A stretch of 64,000 nucleotides of DNA, from contig CM040106.1 of NCBI GenBank assembly GCA_022496805.1, positions 2,294,001-2,358,000 on the forward strand. The letters run 5' to 3'. Under the pieces are notes generated by a model that was given only the letters and a program-made list of their open reading frames with translations, made no database searches and was not told the origin of the DNA. This DNA comes from Pohlia nutans (taxonomy: Eukaryota > Streptophyta > Bryopsida > Bryales > Mniaceae). This document shows positions 11,652 through 25,100 of this stretch, one piece after another; position 1 is the stretch's first letter, and every line of letters starts with the position of its first letter. Position numbers and translations under genes: made by a program.

Positions 11652-12242
11652 TACCAGTCCATAATCTCTTTGGAAATTGGAATGGTGTACTTTAGGGTGT
11701 GAAAGTACTGGTGGGGACCAGTGAGGAATACTAGCTTCTGTTTGAATTGACAGTCCGGCAATGCAGTGTAGTGGTGGAGCTGGGGTGATTGGCTGTGAAT
11801 CGAGCTGTATGGTTCCGGGTTGAGGTCCTGCTTGTGCTGGATTTGGTATAATAGGGTTTTTTTCTGCAATCCTGTTCGCTAGTTGTCATTATTATCTTTA
11901 TCAAGAGAAAGTTTTAGAGGGTGTCGTGATGTTCGAAACTTGACTGGCCAGATTAGAATCGGAAGGATTTTTTTGATTAATATGGAGAGAGATGTGGGTG
12001 ACGGTTGCATCTGGTGTGCGAAGGTTGAAGACCTGAGCTGATACTTGTCCCTGAACAACGATATGCAGCAAAGGACTCAAATTTCGGCGGTTTAGGGTTT
12101 GAATGACTGGGACTTGGTGATGATATCGATTCGACCCCTTTCTGAACTGCTATCGTGCCTCTTCCTCGGTCCTCTCATTTAATCCAGGATATACAAGACC
12201 ATAAGAATCATTGAAATTCAGGGATTGAATTCTTTGGCGACT

Positions 12243-15200
12243 ATGCCTGGGACCATTAGAGTTTCAGGTTTGTGGATTATTTATTGGTCGTGCCCTGCTC
12301 ATGCTCTGATTTTGTTCATGGGTCAGCTGGTTGTTCGTCATTCTTGTACGGAGTAGTGGAGATGGAAGCCTACCTTTATACGTAGGTGAACATTGTATCT
12401 AGATTTTATTGTCTTAATTGCGATTTTTAAGAATTTGTTGGTGAAGCTGTTTCTTATCAAACTCACATGTATGCCGCAGAGGAAGTGTCCAATAGTGTTA
12501 TTCGCAATATCTAGAAGCTTTCTTGTCGGGTTTCTGATCAGAAGCAATGTTATTTCCGTGAGGCTTGCTTTCCAATCTGGATGCTTGCATGTTAAAGTTT
12601 GGGTCATCTATGAACTGACTTGTGGACATTGAGTCTCGACTTTCCCAAGATTTTCTTAACTGAATAAAGATCATCAGAACTAAAGTGTAGAATTTGAGCT
12701 GTTCCAATCGCATAAATGCCCATACGTTACCATAATTTTTTATCGAATTTTTCGTAGTGTAAATTTTAGTCAAACCTGCACATGATCAAATTACATTTTT
12801 TCTGTTTTTCAGGTTAGTATAATCGTATCGTTATAGAATTTCGAGGGCTACGCTGCTATGGATTTCTTCTGTACAAACTCAAGTAGTTGTGAATTGTCCT
12901 GCTGTTTGTTCTCAAGAGTATCTATTAAATGTTTTCTGACACCTAGTTCTGGTTTTTTGTATAATTTGCGTGCAGTTCTGGAGGCCGTAGATCTTCCAGA
13001 GGCATTTACAGGTGTGGCACGCTGTTCTTGGGTGACGATTTGCAATTGGATTTATCCTATACCTCTTGCGATATATCCATATATTCTTAGCCTTGATCGA
13101 ATTTTGTCCTACTTCACTGCGATGCTGACACTCTTTGTGGTTTTGGCAGACGGAACAATCAAGGATGTAATTGCTAAAGGTATTCCTTCTATCAAAATTT
13201 CAACAAAAAGTAGTTGTTGAGATCTTGATGGCCTCGTGTCGTTCAGCACACCCGTCAAACTTTCCTGCAACACAAATTTGACCGTAGTGAACTAGGTATG
13301 GAGTGTTTGGAAAATTCAGACACAGAGGCTCACGTCTATCTTTCACCAATCTCATATAACAATTGTTGTTGCCACCGCGTCACTGTAGTAAGGCGATGCA
13401 AACATCTTTACCAACAGAAAAATAAATATATAATAAATGTTTATGTATTTGTGGCTACATGAAACTGTATTTCGTTGGTTACCGGATCTAACGTCGTTTT
13501 CCTGCTGGTGAGTATGTGTTAGTGCAGTTACATTGGGGACGAGGCAGTTTGAGACAGAATCTCGTGTGGCGGTTGAGGGGAGAATTGACTCATGGAATTC
13601 CGATTTTGTCTTGTAAGAGTGTTTCTGGTGACATGTCGATCGGTCTTTGTGTAACATTGGAACTTTCTCTTTGGATAAGGTGCTTATTCCTGATAAAAAT
13701 ATTGACTTCGGACATGGCATGATTAGCTGATGGGTGTTGTGAGATTATTGAAGTATGATAATTTATGCTGGGCAGCCTTGTCACAAATTTGCGGGACAAG
13801 CTGGTGGTTGCCATTTGCGACAATGAGAATCAGTGTTTGACTCAAACCTGTGAGTTTTCCCTGCTTTATCTTGTCTTTCTTGTCTTTATATTCTGTTGTG
13901 TGGCTGTGAGGTTTCTCTTCTGAATAATCAGCATGAAAGCTCCCTGTTCACATCTGTCTTATCTTCACTCATTCAGATTTTTTGTAATATACATCTTAGT
14001 ACACGTAGGCGTCAGTGCCTATTTACGTTAAACAGAGGATTGACTGAATACTGGTATCCATTTGAGGAGCGACCGCAGCTATTCAAGTCCCGTCCATCAT
14101 TGAGAAAGGTTGTCGAGATGAATTTGTGGAACTCAACGGAGGTGGAAGAATTCATCTGAATTTGAGCTTCGTACTTACTGATGAAGAGCGGAGAAAAATT
14201 GAAACAATGGTAAATACTTAGCCTCATCTATTCTTGGATGCTGTTGTAGTATTATTTATTCTAATATAACTCCTTGTTGATGGAAATTAGGAATTTCGCT
14301 TAGGATTCTTACTCCGACTCATCTTATCCACAGAGACGACACGTCCTTAAGAGACGGGAAGAAGAACGTGTTAAGAGGACAATCGTCTTCCAAAATGTTC
14401 TGCCCGCCAATGAGAATGAGTTGAAGACAGCAACTGTCTCTGCGTTGACCATAACGGATTTCGACGACTCTACTACGTATGAAAACAAGGATTCACGGGA
14501 AAGTGCTAACGGACCTGTGGGGTTCGGCTCGTCCACAAAGCTTTTGAAGCCTATGTTGATGTTTGATTATGCGAAAGCAGTTGGTTTGCAAGCAAGGCAA
14601 GCGTGCAAAAGGACAGAAAAGAGGTCGAAATTTTGGGTTTCCGATAGAGTGGGTAATGAAGCCAATGCAAGAATCGATGGTTTCAAATCTGACGAGCGAA
14701 TGCTGAGGAAGATCGCTGTCGATGAAGTAGGATTTGGGTTTCCTGAGAATGCTATGATGAATTCCTCGGTACTGTCATCTAGGAGGTTGCAAAGGGCTTC
14801 ATCATCATTGACAAGTTCAATAGATTTTGCGTCCAGTCTAATTGTATCACCATTCAGGCAAGACCTGTCTCCAGGAAAGGACATATTGAGTGCGGTGAAT
14901 TCCCAAGCCGAGGTTCTTGATACCTCTTTGCCAAAGGTAATTCCTACGCAAACTTATCATCATGGTCCTTGCATAAAAGAGTATCTTTGAAAAATTGCTT
15001 CTATTGCCAGGCTTGGCTTGGCGCACAGGTGTAGGAAGAGCTAGCTGTCTAAGTACCACTGGTTACTTTGCAGGGGCAAGACGAAGGTGGAGTACCAGCT
15101 ACTGATTACGATGAAGACAAATGGGGGATCGAAGGTCAAAGAAACTGGAGTGTGCTGGAAGCCGAGGCTGCTATCATGGCTAATTCGTTCAGTGAACAAT

Positions 15201-16538
15201 CCATTCTGGTAGAAGAACATTTGAGAAATAGCGGTCTTAGAGGTGCTACGCATCTGGCTCTAAAAAATCAGACGCAAATTTGGGAGAGACAGCAAGCAAT
15301 TCAGGCAGGGTCTAGGCACAAGGACATTTCAAAGTTTGAAGGTCCATCTGGACCAGGTCAGTGGCTAGAAGCACGGCCAGGACCAGGGGCTAGATGGGCG
15401 CAGAAAACTGGTCTGGAGACCAGATGGACATCCCCTGAAAAGGTATAAGATTGAACTTCATGATGAGTGGTTGCTCTTGGTTATCTGTTTTCATCTTGGG
15501 AAAATAACATTTATGTTTTGACCCGTTGGACCCTCTTTGAACTGCTGGCTGGGCCATTTTAATGCAGCGGACCTTGTTACCTGCTAACATTAACGACTTT
15601 TGTAGCAAATGTATTTTTTGTAAATTTTTCCATGAACTTATGATTATATTGATATTTGCAGGCAAGGCAAATTGTTAGATTTGAGTGGAATGGTCAAGTT
15701 TCAGATCCATTTAAGGCTAGAGCTAAGATTCTTAAGCTGATAAAAGCGGCATCTGGCTCACATGAAGTATGTGGTGATGATCAAAGGCTTGAGGAGCGTC
15801 ACAGCCTCACAGATAGCATTGGGGCTGTTTTGAACAAGGTTTGCATTGTTTTTGCATGCTCTTTCATTGCATCAACTGTAACAGGTTTAGCTGGAAGGCT
15901 TGCTCTTTTCCGAAAGACTGGCCACAAATATATTTACCTCCAGCTGTACTGTGGTTAAGTATTTTCAGTGAAATCCAAAATTTGGATAAAAACCACTTCT
16001 TATCTACTTTTCATCAGAAATATATGTTTTTCAATTGCTTTTGCAGAATTTATCTATTTTTGAAAATTTGTAATAATGGAAGCATTAGAAATATGAATTT
16101 GGGAGTAAGTTTATCACTTTTTTTTATAATTTTGCACACGACCAATTCAGAAAGTATAATTGTTAGTGATATTAATTCAAAATTGTATTTTTCTGAACAT
16201 GCAGGTTGCTGGTGGAGCTGCAATTTTACTGGTATCTCTGTTAATGATGATGTGGATTCCAGAAGGTTCACATGGGTATGAATAATTGAACTATCTTGAT
16301 TTCTCAATTTTACCACTCATCTGAGTACATTAATGTCATGCATCTTTGAAATGATATTTTTCAAATTATTGTCGACCTACAGAATGCGTAGCTAGCATTT
16401 TTTGTCTTACAGTTTTACCTGCTAGCTGGCAAATGGCTGGGCCATTTACTGTGTTCTCATTGTTTTTGTAATACTTATACGATGTCCTGGTTGTTTGCAA
16501 TGTGAAGGAGTGATGGATCAAATGCAGATGATACATAA
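12243..16538 (+). CDS. C2-domain protein with C-terminal transmembrane anchor, 11 exons, 533 residues
   Basis: Exons by splice logic: 12243-12267, 12976-13011, 13150-13179, 13558-13612, 13776-13849, 14079-14209, 14334-14936, 15074-15442, 15662-15838, 16205-16275, 16508-16538. All introns are GT-AG, the phases agree at every junction, and the total is 1602 nt ending TAA. The protein opens MPGTIRVSVLEAVDLPEAF, the first strand of a C2 fold. Residues 1-117 hold the rest: DGTIKDVIAK, VAVEGRIDSW, LRDKLVVAICDNEN and the conserved FVELNGGGRIHLNLSFVL. A basic segment (RRHVLKRREEERVKR, 118-132) and a long serine-rich linker follow, then a tryptophan-rich part and, at about 501-519, one hydrophobic helix (AILLVSLLMMMWI) just before the tail. 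C2 domains bind lipids, often with calcium, so a peripheral or tail-anchored membrane protein is likely; the partner and compartment are unknown. I know related plant C2 proteins but not a gene symbol. Exon 1 is only 25 nt of coding sequence, so the start depends on the splice call. Confidence 0.85.
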
Positions 16539-16912
16539 AAAAATTAAGGATTTTGAGAGTTCAGGTTAATTAGGAGCTTTCAAAGAGTGAGGCCTTCAAA
16601 GATATGGTGGAGGACAACAATTAATGGCTGTCCAAATATCTGTACTACTAGTCACAAGAACACGTACAGGATAACCCAGATTTGCGTGCCTTCCCTATAC
16701 TTCCTTAAGATTGAAATATCTTAGTGGGTAACCGGAGTGTCAGCTCGTTTTTGCAAATTCCAATCGCTTTGAAACCTGAACTTGTAAGCCTGATGAAATA
16801 TTAGGGTCTTTCAATGTTTTTTTTGTGTTTTCTATTGTTGTTCTACAGTAAAGTGGTTATGTGTTTGAATCTACCAACATGTTTTTTAAGTATAATGTGC
16901 ATGAGATATTGT

Positions 16913-17234
16913 AAGGTAGGTGGCTCAAAACCCGCACAGCACCATAAACCGCTCACTAGACCTATCCAAGCAGGAGGTACATTCCAAGCAGGAGGTACAT
17001 TATAGCTTCCAACCTCAAATTTCTATGTAATCATGGTGTACCTTTTAGGGTGAGTGGTTTTGGGTACACCTATGAGTTCCCCTTCCAAAATTCATAACTA
17101 ATTCAATATTAATCCAAAACTAATCATTCCAGTTGGTTAAATACTTTGCACATCTTCCAAGATTGATTCCCTTAATAACTCCCCCAATTAACCTGCCAAA
17201 CTGAAATTTGAGTGATTTCTGAGCCACCTACCTT
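16913..17234. mobile_element. MITE with 17-bp terminal inverted repeats, ~320 bp
   Basis: The left end AAGGTAGGTGGCTCA is the inverse of the right end TGAGCCACCTACCTT. Taking AGG...CCT as the ends leaves TA on both sides, which would fit a Tc1/mariner (Stowaway-like) element. The interior has a short tandem duplication of CCAAGCAGGAGGTACATT. It sits just beyond the 3' end of the C2 gene. Confidence 0.65.
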
Positions 17235-20200
17235 ATTTTGTTTAGTTTTTGTGAGTTTTTGTAATGGAGTGGGCCTTCAGTGAGGTATTTGGTTTCATTT
17301 AGTAGTGATTCCTTCAGTGTGTTGTAGTGTTGGTTAGTTGTGGTTAGTTGTGGTGTAGTAGCGTTGGATCTTGATATTATCGATTATCGTTAATATATTG
17401 CATTTTGTTTCTTTGGTTGTGATGATGTTGAAGAAAATTGAGCATGGCATTATGCAAATTCAATAACTTCTATTAAAAAAGAGTTATCTTTAAACTCAAT
17501 TCCTAATTTTTTATATTGTGTTTTTGTCATTTTGTGCTTTTGCTTTCATCTCCTATATATTAGTGAACTCAGTCATTAATGGAGTATATTGAATCATTCT
17601 AGACTAATTGAACCCTTATGGATTCAATATTTTAATTAATTTAATCATTGGGTGTATAGAATAATCGATATTCAGGTTGGAAGTTGATAGTGAGTTAATC
17701 CTATTATAAAATTTACATGAGAAAAAAAATGTAATATATTCTATTAGATTATGCAACTTTTCAAATCCACATGCACACATCATGCCCATGCAGTTTTATG
17801 CCATATTTCATTCCATCTTCTCTTTAGATGAAAAATTCCAATTTTTGTAAGAGATTTGAAATGGAATTCACATTTGGATTTGTTAGGTTGCATGTACCCT
17901 AATGGAATATATTTCACTTTATTTCTTACGTAACCTTTATAGCTAGATAGACTCATCTTCAACTTCCAATGTAATATCTGAATCCGTAAGGGTTTAATCA
18001 ATTTAGAATTGCTTGATGTACTCTATTGATGATTGAATACACCAACTAATAGGAGGTCAAAGAAAAGACCATCAAACCCCATCTCTATTGTCTTGTTGGC
18101 CAACGTGACGCTTGATTTAATTTGTTTGCTCTCATTTTGCTTTCTTATGTTGCGTTAAAAGACTGCGCATGTGTGATCCATTCATTTGGCAACAAGAATC
18201 CCTACATGTGCAATTAAGGGATACATGTAGCATCGGGAACCTCACCTCGGCAAATGTCCCCCTAGTGACATTCTTCAAGGGCGCCCCCACGGGAGGTTCC
18301 CGATATCACATTTAGCCTGCAAATTAGTGAGTGCAATTTGACTACTATGTTTTGTCTCATAAGCTTGGAGGAGAAGAAGTGGCACGATAACAAACATAAA
18401 TCTTTATTGTTAAGGTTAGAGCTCTTGTTACGGGCGGTGTTGTGCATGTTTGGATTACGTGTTGTAGAATTACTTGTTGTATTGATGTAGGAGGAAATCA
18501 GTGGCCGTGGCGAACATGAACGCTTTTAGATTTGGCGTATGCGTGTGTTTATTTTGGTTAGCCATGGGAGCCAATTGTGATAGGTGGACACTTTCTTTGC
18601 CTTTCTGCAGGTAGTAGCAGTGGCATTCTTTTGTGTATATTTTTACTATAACCGTATAGGAACAATCATTGAGTACTCTTTGAAGGCATTGCAATAGCAT
18701 CTGCGCATGTTACTTTATAGAGTTTAAAATTACTCCTGATTTCTCTGTCATGTGAGAGCGTGGTTATTGTTTATGTTGCAGGAGCTCTTAAAAATAATCT
18801 GTAATTTCTGATTGAGTTCTTTCCATATTTATGATGGTGTGGCATTTGGAGCTTTTCATTTGTGACATTCTGGAGGAGTTTTGGATTTTGCAACTATTTA
18901 GAGTCTCGTATGACAGATTTTTTTGAAGAGTTTTGAATAATTTTGGTGGTGAGGTTTCTTTGGCATGTCTACTACTGCTTTGCACCTTCGTCAATTGCTT
19001 CTTTTGATCCGTTAAGTTCTACAGTCCTGTGATTTTTGTGTCGATGTATTTGTTCTCATTTACTTAAGGCGTTTGCAAAGAAATTCTCTGCATGTGCCCG
19101 CGTCCGTCTCTGACTGTCAACAATCAAGCCATGAGGACGATGGATGAAGTGGGAGTTCAAATGTAGATTTATTTTTTACTTTTTATTTTTACATTTTTTT
19201 GTCCAGGTGCTTTGCAAAGTGTGCCAATTTTCTCCTCTTTGTTCACAATTTATATTGCTTTCTCTCATTTTGCTCTTGTGCTGCATGCCTTACAAGGCTG
19301 CGGCTGTGTGATCCATCATGAACATGAATTCCCCCTTTCATATGCGGTGGAAGTAGTGAGTGCAATTCGACTATTGTGTTTTGTCATGTAAGATTAGCAG
19401 AGGAGAGGCACAACAACAATATGAACGGTCATTGAGTATTGACAATATTAGAACAGTGCATTGAGCATTGATACATCCCTTGTTATTGTCTTACTATTAA
19501 TACTTAGTGCATTGTGCATTAAGTAGATGAACAATCATTGAGTAATGTGAATAGTTTACAATGTGTGTTGTTTCGTAATTGCTTGTGATTTTTTCGAGTT
19601 TTAAGATCTAATTAATATTACATAAGGTTTGTTATGTTAGATTTCTTCTCGCCTTTGTTAGATTGATTGGTTCATTTGTTGATTTGTTTTTTTCTGTCTT
19701 AGGAGATTAGGGTTGCAAGCTAAATTTGAGGAGGTTCCGCGCAAGCGCCAATCTCATGGCCCATTCATATCCACCAACTTTGCTGCACACACATGCGTTA
19801 GATAACTCTGAAGGAATATGAGGTCAAAAGAAAAATATAAAATATGTAAAGAGGAATTACTCCATTGCATGCTAAAAAGAAACGCAACGCAAAAAATGAA
19901 CATGACTATAGTTGCGGCACCATAATGCAACAGTTGCAACTGGAAAGGACAAAGCTGTGAATATTTTTGATTTCTTCAATTTACCTCCCATCCTTTCAAG
20001 AATAGAAACGCAACAGTGACGGGGCTGGTGTGAATGGGCCATCAGGATGCAAACTATGTTGAAATACCGCAACCGGATCTCTTTGTTGTCAATAAGTTGC
20101 TCTTTCTAGGAATTGAACAAATTTGAATGGAGTTTGCTCTTGTTCAGAAAAAACTGTGTGAAGTTAGAATCCTAAAATCTCTCACATTAGATCCTAGATG

Positions 20201-21199
20201 CAACGCCACAAGTCTGTCACAAGGTAGCTTGACAACGCCACAAGTTTGTCCAGTTTTTTAATGTTTCGATTTGTTGAATGAGATCCACAATTATTTAATG
20301 ATTCTATTTGTTCTCATTGTAAATGTAGATTAATTAAACAAGTAAACTACATTAATCAACTAACCCTTACATCAAAATACTAACTATAAATCTTTAATTT
20401 CCAAATACAAGCTTAATCTAAGTAAGAATTATAAGCTGGACATCCAGCATTGCTCCAACCATAGAATGAGGCATCCTATTTAGTATATGATAGTGATGTG
20501 GTAAAGATTTATAAAACATCACTCAAACATTAGCCCACGTTTACAGAGACTGAACTTGTTGAGAAGTTCACGGGATTTCCGCATCTTCTGTTTCTACAAC
20601 CTCAATGTAAGATAATTCTTGGTGAAAACATATGGTTTTTTAAACGGGCCATGGAAAAAAATACACTAGGCAAATCAGTTTAGACGCTTATTGAATTATG
20701 TGGGATAGACTTAAAGAGAAGACACTTCACGAATAAAACTCCAAGGAGAATGGGAATTAGCAGAATGGAAGAGTCATTTGTCCCGATGGAGAAGGGAATG
20801 CTTGTTACAAGTCATAGGGACTTCAATTTATACAAGCATGTAAAAGAGGAGTTTTTCCTCTCTTTCAAGGTGGTCAAAATCACCTTCTTGTGAAAACCTT
20901 CTATAGTTGGTTCCTGTCCTTGCTTTGTCCCTACAACTATCTCTGGATCTTCTTGATTATTATTCTTGGAACTTTGAACTTAATAACTTAGATCAATGGC
21001 TATATTTGTCTTATTTCTTAAAAATCTAAAACCACAAATTCACCACAGTCTCTACATAACAAGATTTAATCTACAAAATCTAAGTGTCAGAACTCCAAAT
21101 CTACAACATCGATGCACACAACCAGTCCCCAAAAACATCTAGAAGGCCAAATCTAAAACACATGCATAATTTTGCCCATTTTGTACTAGGGGACTTAAA
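17235..21199. other. Gene desert
   Basis: Four kilobases of AT-rich DNA without a supported gene, tandem array or element ends that I can pair. Short ORFs have no family signature. Two segments (about 18040-18400 and 19255-19420) share phrases such as GTGTGATCCAT and GCAATT(T)GACTA, so they may be diverged copies of one old repeat. Confidence 0.4.
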
Positions 21200-24100
21200 T
21201 ACTAGTCATAAAGCCACCATGGCAATGTACACTGACTATGTCCTGGTGTCGTAGCACGTGGTACCGGATACTCCCCTAGAGCGCACTTTTTCGTATTAAG
21301 AATGCTCGTAGAGGTGATTTCCAGGCTATCGTTCCGCGGAGACTCCGTGAAGTCGGAGGTTTCCGTAGATTGTCCGGTTTGGTGATTTCTCTCTTCCACT
21401 CACCAACTAACTTCCTCTTTCCATACTAAACCGGACCTTCCCCTACTAACTGATCTCGTTATGGCTAGATCCGGTTTCTGCCCGGGTTGGAGATTTATCC
21501 AACCCTACTCTGCCCGGTCTATCCTAACAATTTAACCCGGTTTATTTTAGCCTCTGTTTTCCTTCAGAGGGTTCTCCATTTTCATTTTAGTAGTGCTGGA
21601 TTTAAAGACACACCCTTCCCTACTGATTTCAGTGATGGGAACTTCACTACCTCCCGATTATCCTAACTCAACTCCTTGATCCGGGTACTTTCCGTATTGC
21701 TCTTCAACTATAGATTTATTCCAAACCCACAGCCGGTCACACAAGCGCAACCCGGTTTCCCTCTTCTCCTCCAAATACTACAACGACTTGCTTACCGGGG
21801 TATACAATATCCGGGGGTGTCCGGAAGCGATTGGGTTCCTAACGGTCTATTTTACTCTGGCTTCTCTGTACCCTGCTGTTAAACGATCTACCCAGATGCT
21901 GGCACCTCTACCGGACTACCCGTCGAGGAGTTTTGAGAAAACCGGAGGACCCCCCTCCTATCCACTCAGCCACTAACCCGGATTATCCCTGCAACCGGGC
22001 ATGGAAAACCCCGCATTCAAACGACCTCTAACTCCCTCAAATCCTCTATCCGGTCTCTTAACTGAATCTACACCAGAACCCGGTTAGCCCATCTGGTTAC
22101 CAAGGGACTAATTGGACCACTGTTTCAAGCAAAAACACAAGCACACACACACACAACTTGTGGAAAAGAGCATGCGCCTATAATCATCTACAAGGAACAG
22201 TGGTACACAAAAGACCCAAGGAATGAAGAACATTCCTTGATAAGAAGCAAACCCCAAACGTCCGGATCCGGTAAATCCTCAGATCCTACAAACTCGAGAT
22301 CCGGAAATCTGGGGAGCTTTCCCCACAGTTCAGTTCCTATCCTAAACTGCCACTAGCACTTGAGTCCTAAAAATTCTATTCACAAAAGGATTCTAATCTA
22401 CCTACTCCAAAAGTTACCCTACACGGCCGGATCCACTAATCCCGGATCCAACTCAACCACGGAGCTTCCGAGTAGCGACTCTTCCGTTCTTCCTTCTCCC
22501 TCTTGCGGCTCCTCTTGATTCTCTTGGTTCTCCACCTGACTTGGAACACCCGGTTCGCTCCGCTACTCACCATGTCCCTCCTGTTGCTCATCGTCCGGTT
22601 TTCCCCCTTGCGCACCGTTCGGTCGACCGTCCGAGTTATCTCTTGGCCCACCCTCTGGTCGTTCCTCTTCACCCTGTTGGGCACCCATCTCTACCATATC
22701 CTCTTCCGGGTTTAGGAAGCCAGCCGGACTCGCTCCTCCTTGGTCTGCTCCTTGAACCGGCTCCACTTCCTCCACAAGCCGGGAAGTTTGTTCCGGGGTG
22801 GAGCTTCCTGCTCCCAACAACCTGTCCAAATCTCCCGCCTGAGGTGCATCCACTGACAACCGGAAGGTCTCCTGCAATTCATCCCCGGACAGAGGGACTC
22901 TCCCTCCCCGGTTATTGGTTTCCTCCACGTCCTGTTCAGGCACGGATGGGCACCTCCAGATTACTTGCTCCGCCAGCGCCCGGAACCCCACCAGTGTCTC
23001 CTCCACTTGGGCAGCGTACTCCTTCACGATGTTTTTCACCCGTGCTGCCACTTCCATCCCCGTTTGGGTGATCTTCTCATCGTACAGCCGTGCCATGGTC
23101 TGTACCTCCCCATCCGGTTGGAACAACCGGACGACCTACTTGATGCAGGTCCGGTTGTTCTCCTCCAGCCTTTGGATGTGCTGCTCCATCTTCCGGATAT
23201 GCTGCTCCATCTTCTGGATGTGCTTCTTCCTCCGGTCCAGCTCGTTCTTCTGTTCCAGCGCGAGCATGGTCGCCTTGGTCACCTCTTTGTGAGTCCGGTC
23301 CACCTCCTTCCGAAGCTTTTTGACCAGCTCTGGGTACCCCACTACATCCGTGCTCCTAAGGACGTTCCCAGTTCCCTCATCGCGTTGAACAGGGGAATAT
23401 ACCTGTCCTCCACCACTTCCAGGGCCACCCGGATTGGGAAGAGCAAGATGTCCGCTGCTGCAAGGATGGGTATCTCCTCCGGTGACTCCCCGGGTGGTCC
23501 TGCTTCTCGGGCTGGCTCTTGTTCCTGGTCTTCCTCTTCCTCGGATTCATCCTCCTCAGAATCCTCTTCTTCTTTTTCCCCTTCCGGTTCCGGCTTCTTC
23601 TTCCGCTTTGCCTTCTCCTTTACATTCTTCTTGAGGCTGCTCGGACCGGATTCGTCAGTGGGGCGGACTCCTTGGCTGTTTACTAGAGTCGTTTTCTTCC
23701 GGCTCTGAGTCTTCTTCCGGAGCGGAGTAACCTCCTGAATCTCCGAATCTTCCTCTCCATCACTTCGGACGATCTTCTTCCTCTTCTGCTCATACTGCCC
23801 TCGAGTGCGGGGTCGGGAGGAGCTACCCTCATCCAATTGTGTGCCTCTTGCCGGATCTTCTTTCTTCTTCCGCCTCTCCTCCGGTTGCGACCCTGCACCA
23901 CCCGGTTGGCCTCCCTCCGGGTCTTCTCTCCACTTCTGCCTCTCTTCCTGCCGAGGCCTTGTGCCACCCGGTTGTCCTCCTTCCGGGTGGTCTTCTCTTT
24001 TCTTCCGGCGCTCCTTAGGCATGGCCTTGGCGCCACCTGGTTGCTCTCGTACCGGATCCTCCCTTCCCTTCCGGCGTTCCTCCGGTTGGAGTGCCCTCGG

Positions 24101-25100
24101 TCTCTCTCTCTCTACCTGGCGAGCCATTTCCCGCTCCTCCGACTCGTTCCGGTGGCCCTGGCCTCTTGCATCCTCTTCTTCTTGCACTTGCCTTGTACGC
24201 TTCCGCTCCCCTCCTGGACGCGCCGCCTTTTTCTTTGCCGGGCTCCTTTCTCCCGGGGAGTCTTGCAATCTTCCACCTTGAATCCGTCCTTATTCGAGAT
24301 GTGGGTGAAACGCACCTTCACCCAACTCGAGTCTCCCTTATTGGCCGCTTCGAGGTCGTTCGCGGTGTCCGGGAAGCCATATGTGAAGCGCCAGTGCTCC
24401 CGGGTCCAATGCTCGTACTTTGCCCGGATGAAACTCGACCGGAAGGCTGGCTCCAAGGCTCCGCCCAAAATCTCCGCCAACATCCGAGCATCCTGCAAAT
24501 CCCACACCTGGTAAAGAAGCTCCTCGCATCCTATGGTCTTGAGATCAGTGAGTAGCTCCTCAAAGTCTCCCGGCTGCTGCGGAACGACCGGAACCACTCG
24601 CTTCTCCGAGATTTTGAACCTTGCAGCACTTCCTCCTCTCCGCGCCATGGCCACTGACTTCGGACACACCTCTCTTCTACTCCGCAAATTGCGCCTATCT
24701 TTCTAGCACTCTCGCATCTCTATCCCCGGGTGCGCACTTTCTCTCTTTCGTGAACTACGCCTAAGTTTCTGGCGCTCATTCTTCTCTATCTCCAATCGCG
24801 CACTATCAATCCTAATGCTATCCGGGAATACAAAATGCTGTTGGCGAGGAGGGGTGGAGACTCCGGGAAGAAATGAACAGTGATGCGCCCAATTTAGGGC
24901 GGCCCATTTTAAGGCCCGGATCGTGTCTTGGTCCGTCAGAGGCCCGTCCCCCTGTGTCCGGTCGCCTATCCGGTTTCTTGCCGGGTCCGCCGCCATTCCG
25001 GTTTTGTAGCAATCACTCAAGCACGCGCGAGAGCGCCATTCTCTCCAAATAAATAAAAAGACCATCATGGCTGCTACTTCTTCTATTTATGGCGGCTGGG
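21200..25100 (-). mobile_element. GC-rich island, probable retroelement remnant
   Basis: Base composition rises sharply against the AT-rich surroundings. CCGG-containing phrases such as CCGGATCCGG, ACCCGG and TCCGGT recur throughout, including outside the coding part. The only gene inside is the broken minus-strand gag-like ORF described separately. I could not find paired LTRs, a primer-binding site or reverse transcriptase, so the boundaries given are those of the composition change. Confidence 0.4.
22419..24648 (-). pseudogene. Broken gag-like, charged coiled-coil protein gene
   Basis: Reading starts at the ATG at 24648 with MARRGGSAARFKISEKRVV. The N-terminal 145 or so residues look globular (FEELLTDLKTIGCEELLYQ, YEHWTREHWRFTYGF, WVKVRFTHISNKDGF). 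After a frame change at about 24250 comes a long Lys/Arg/Glu-rich tract with imperfect repeats of the form PGGxxxxPEERRKxxEDP, then an acidic run (24268-23342). A second frame change leads to a coiled coil with repeated KMEQHIRKMEQHI (23342-23136). A TAG ends that piece, and the same frame continues with MARLYDEKITQTGMEVAARV to 22563 and, past another stop, to 22419. One original protein cut by two frameshifts and two stops is the simplest reading. Size, charge and coiled coil fit a plant LTR-retroelement gag or an accessory ORF, but I recognise no named family. Confidence 0.5.

Noticed and set aside
22503..24555. Long plus-strand ORFs, rich in Pro, Leu and Ser, across the GC-rich island
   Set aside because: They are the complements of the charged minus-strand gag-like gene. 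Their composition follows from reading Lys/Arg/Glu codons backwards, and they have no domain or start context.
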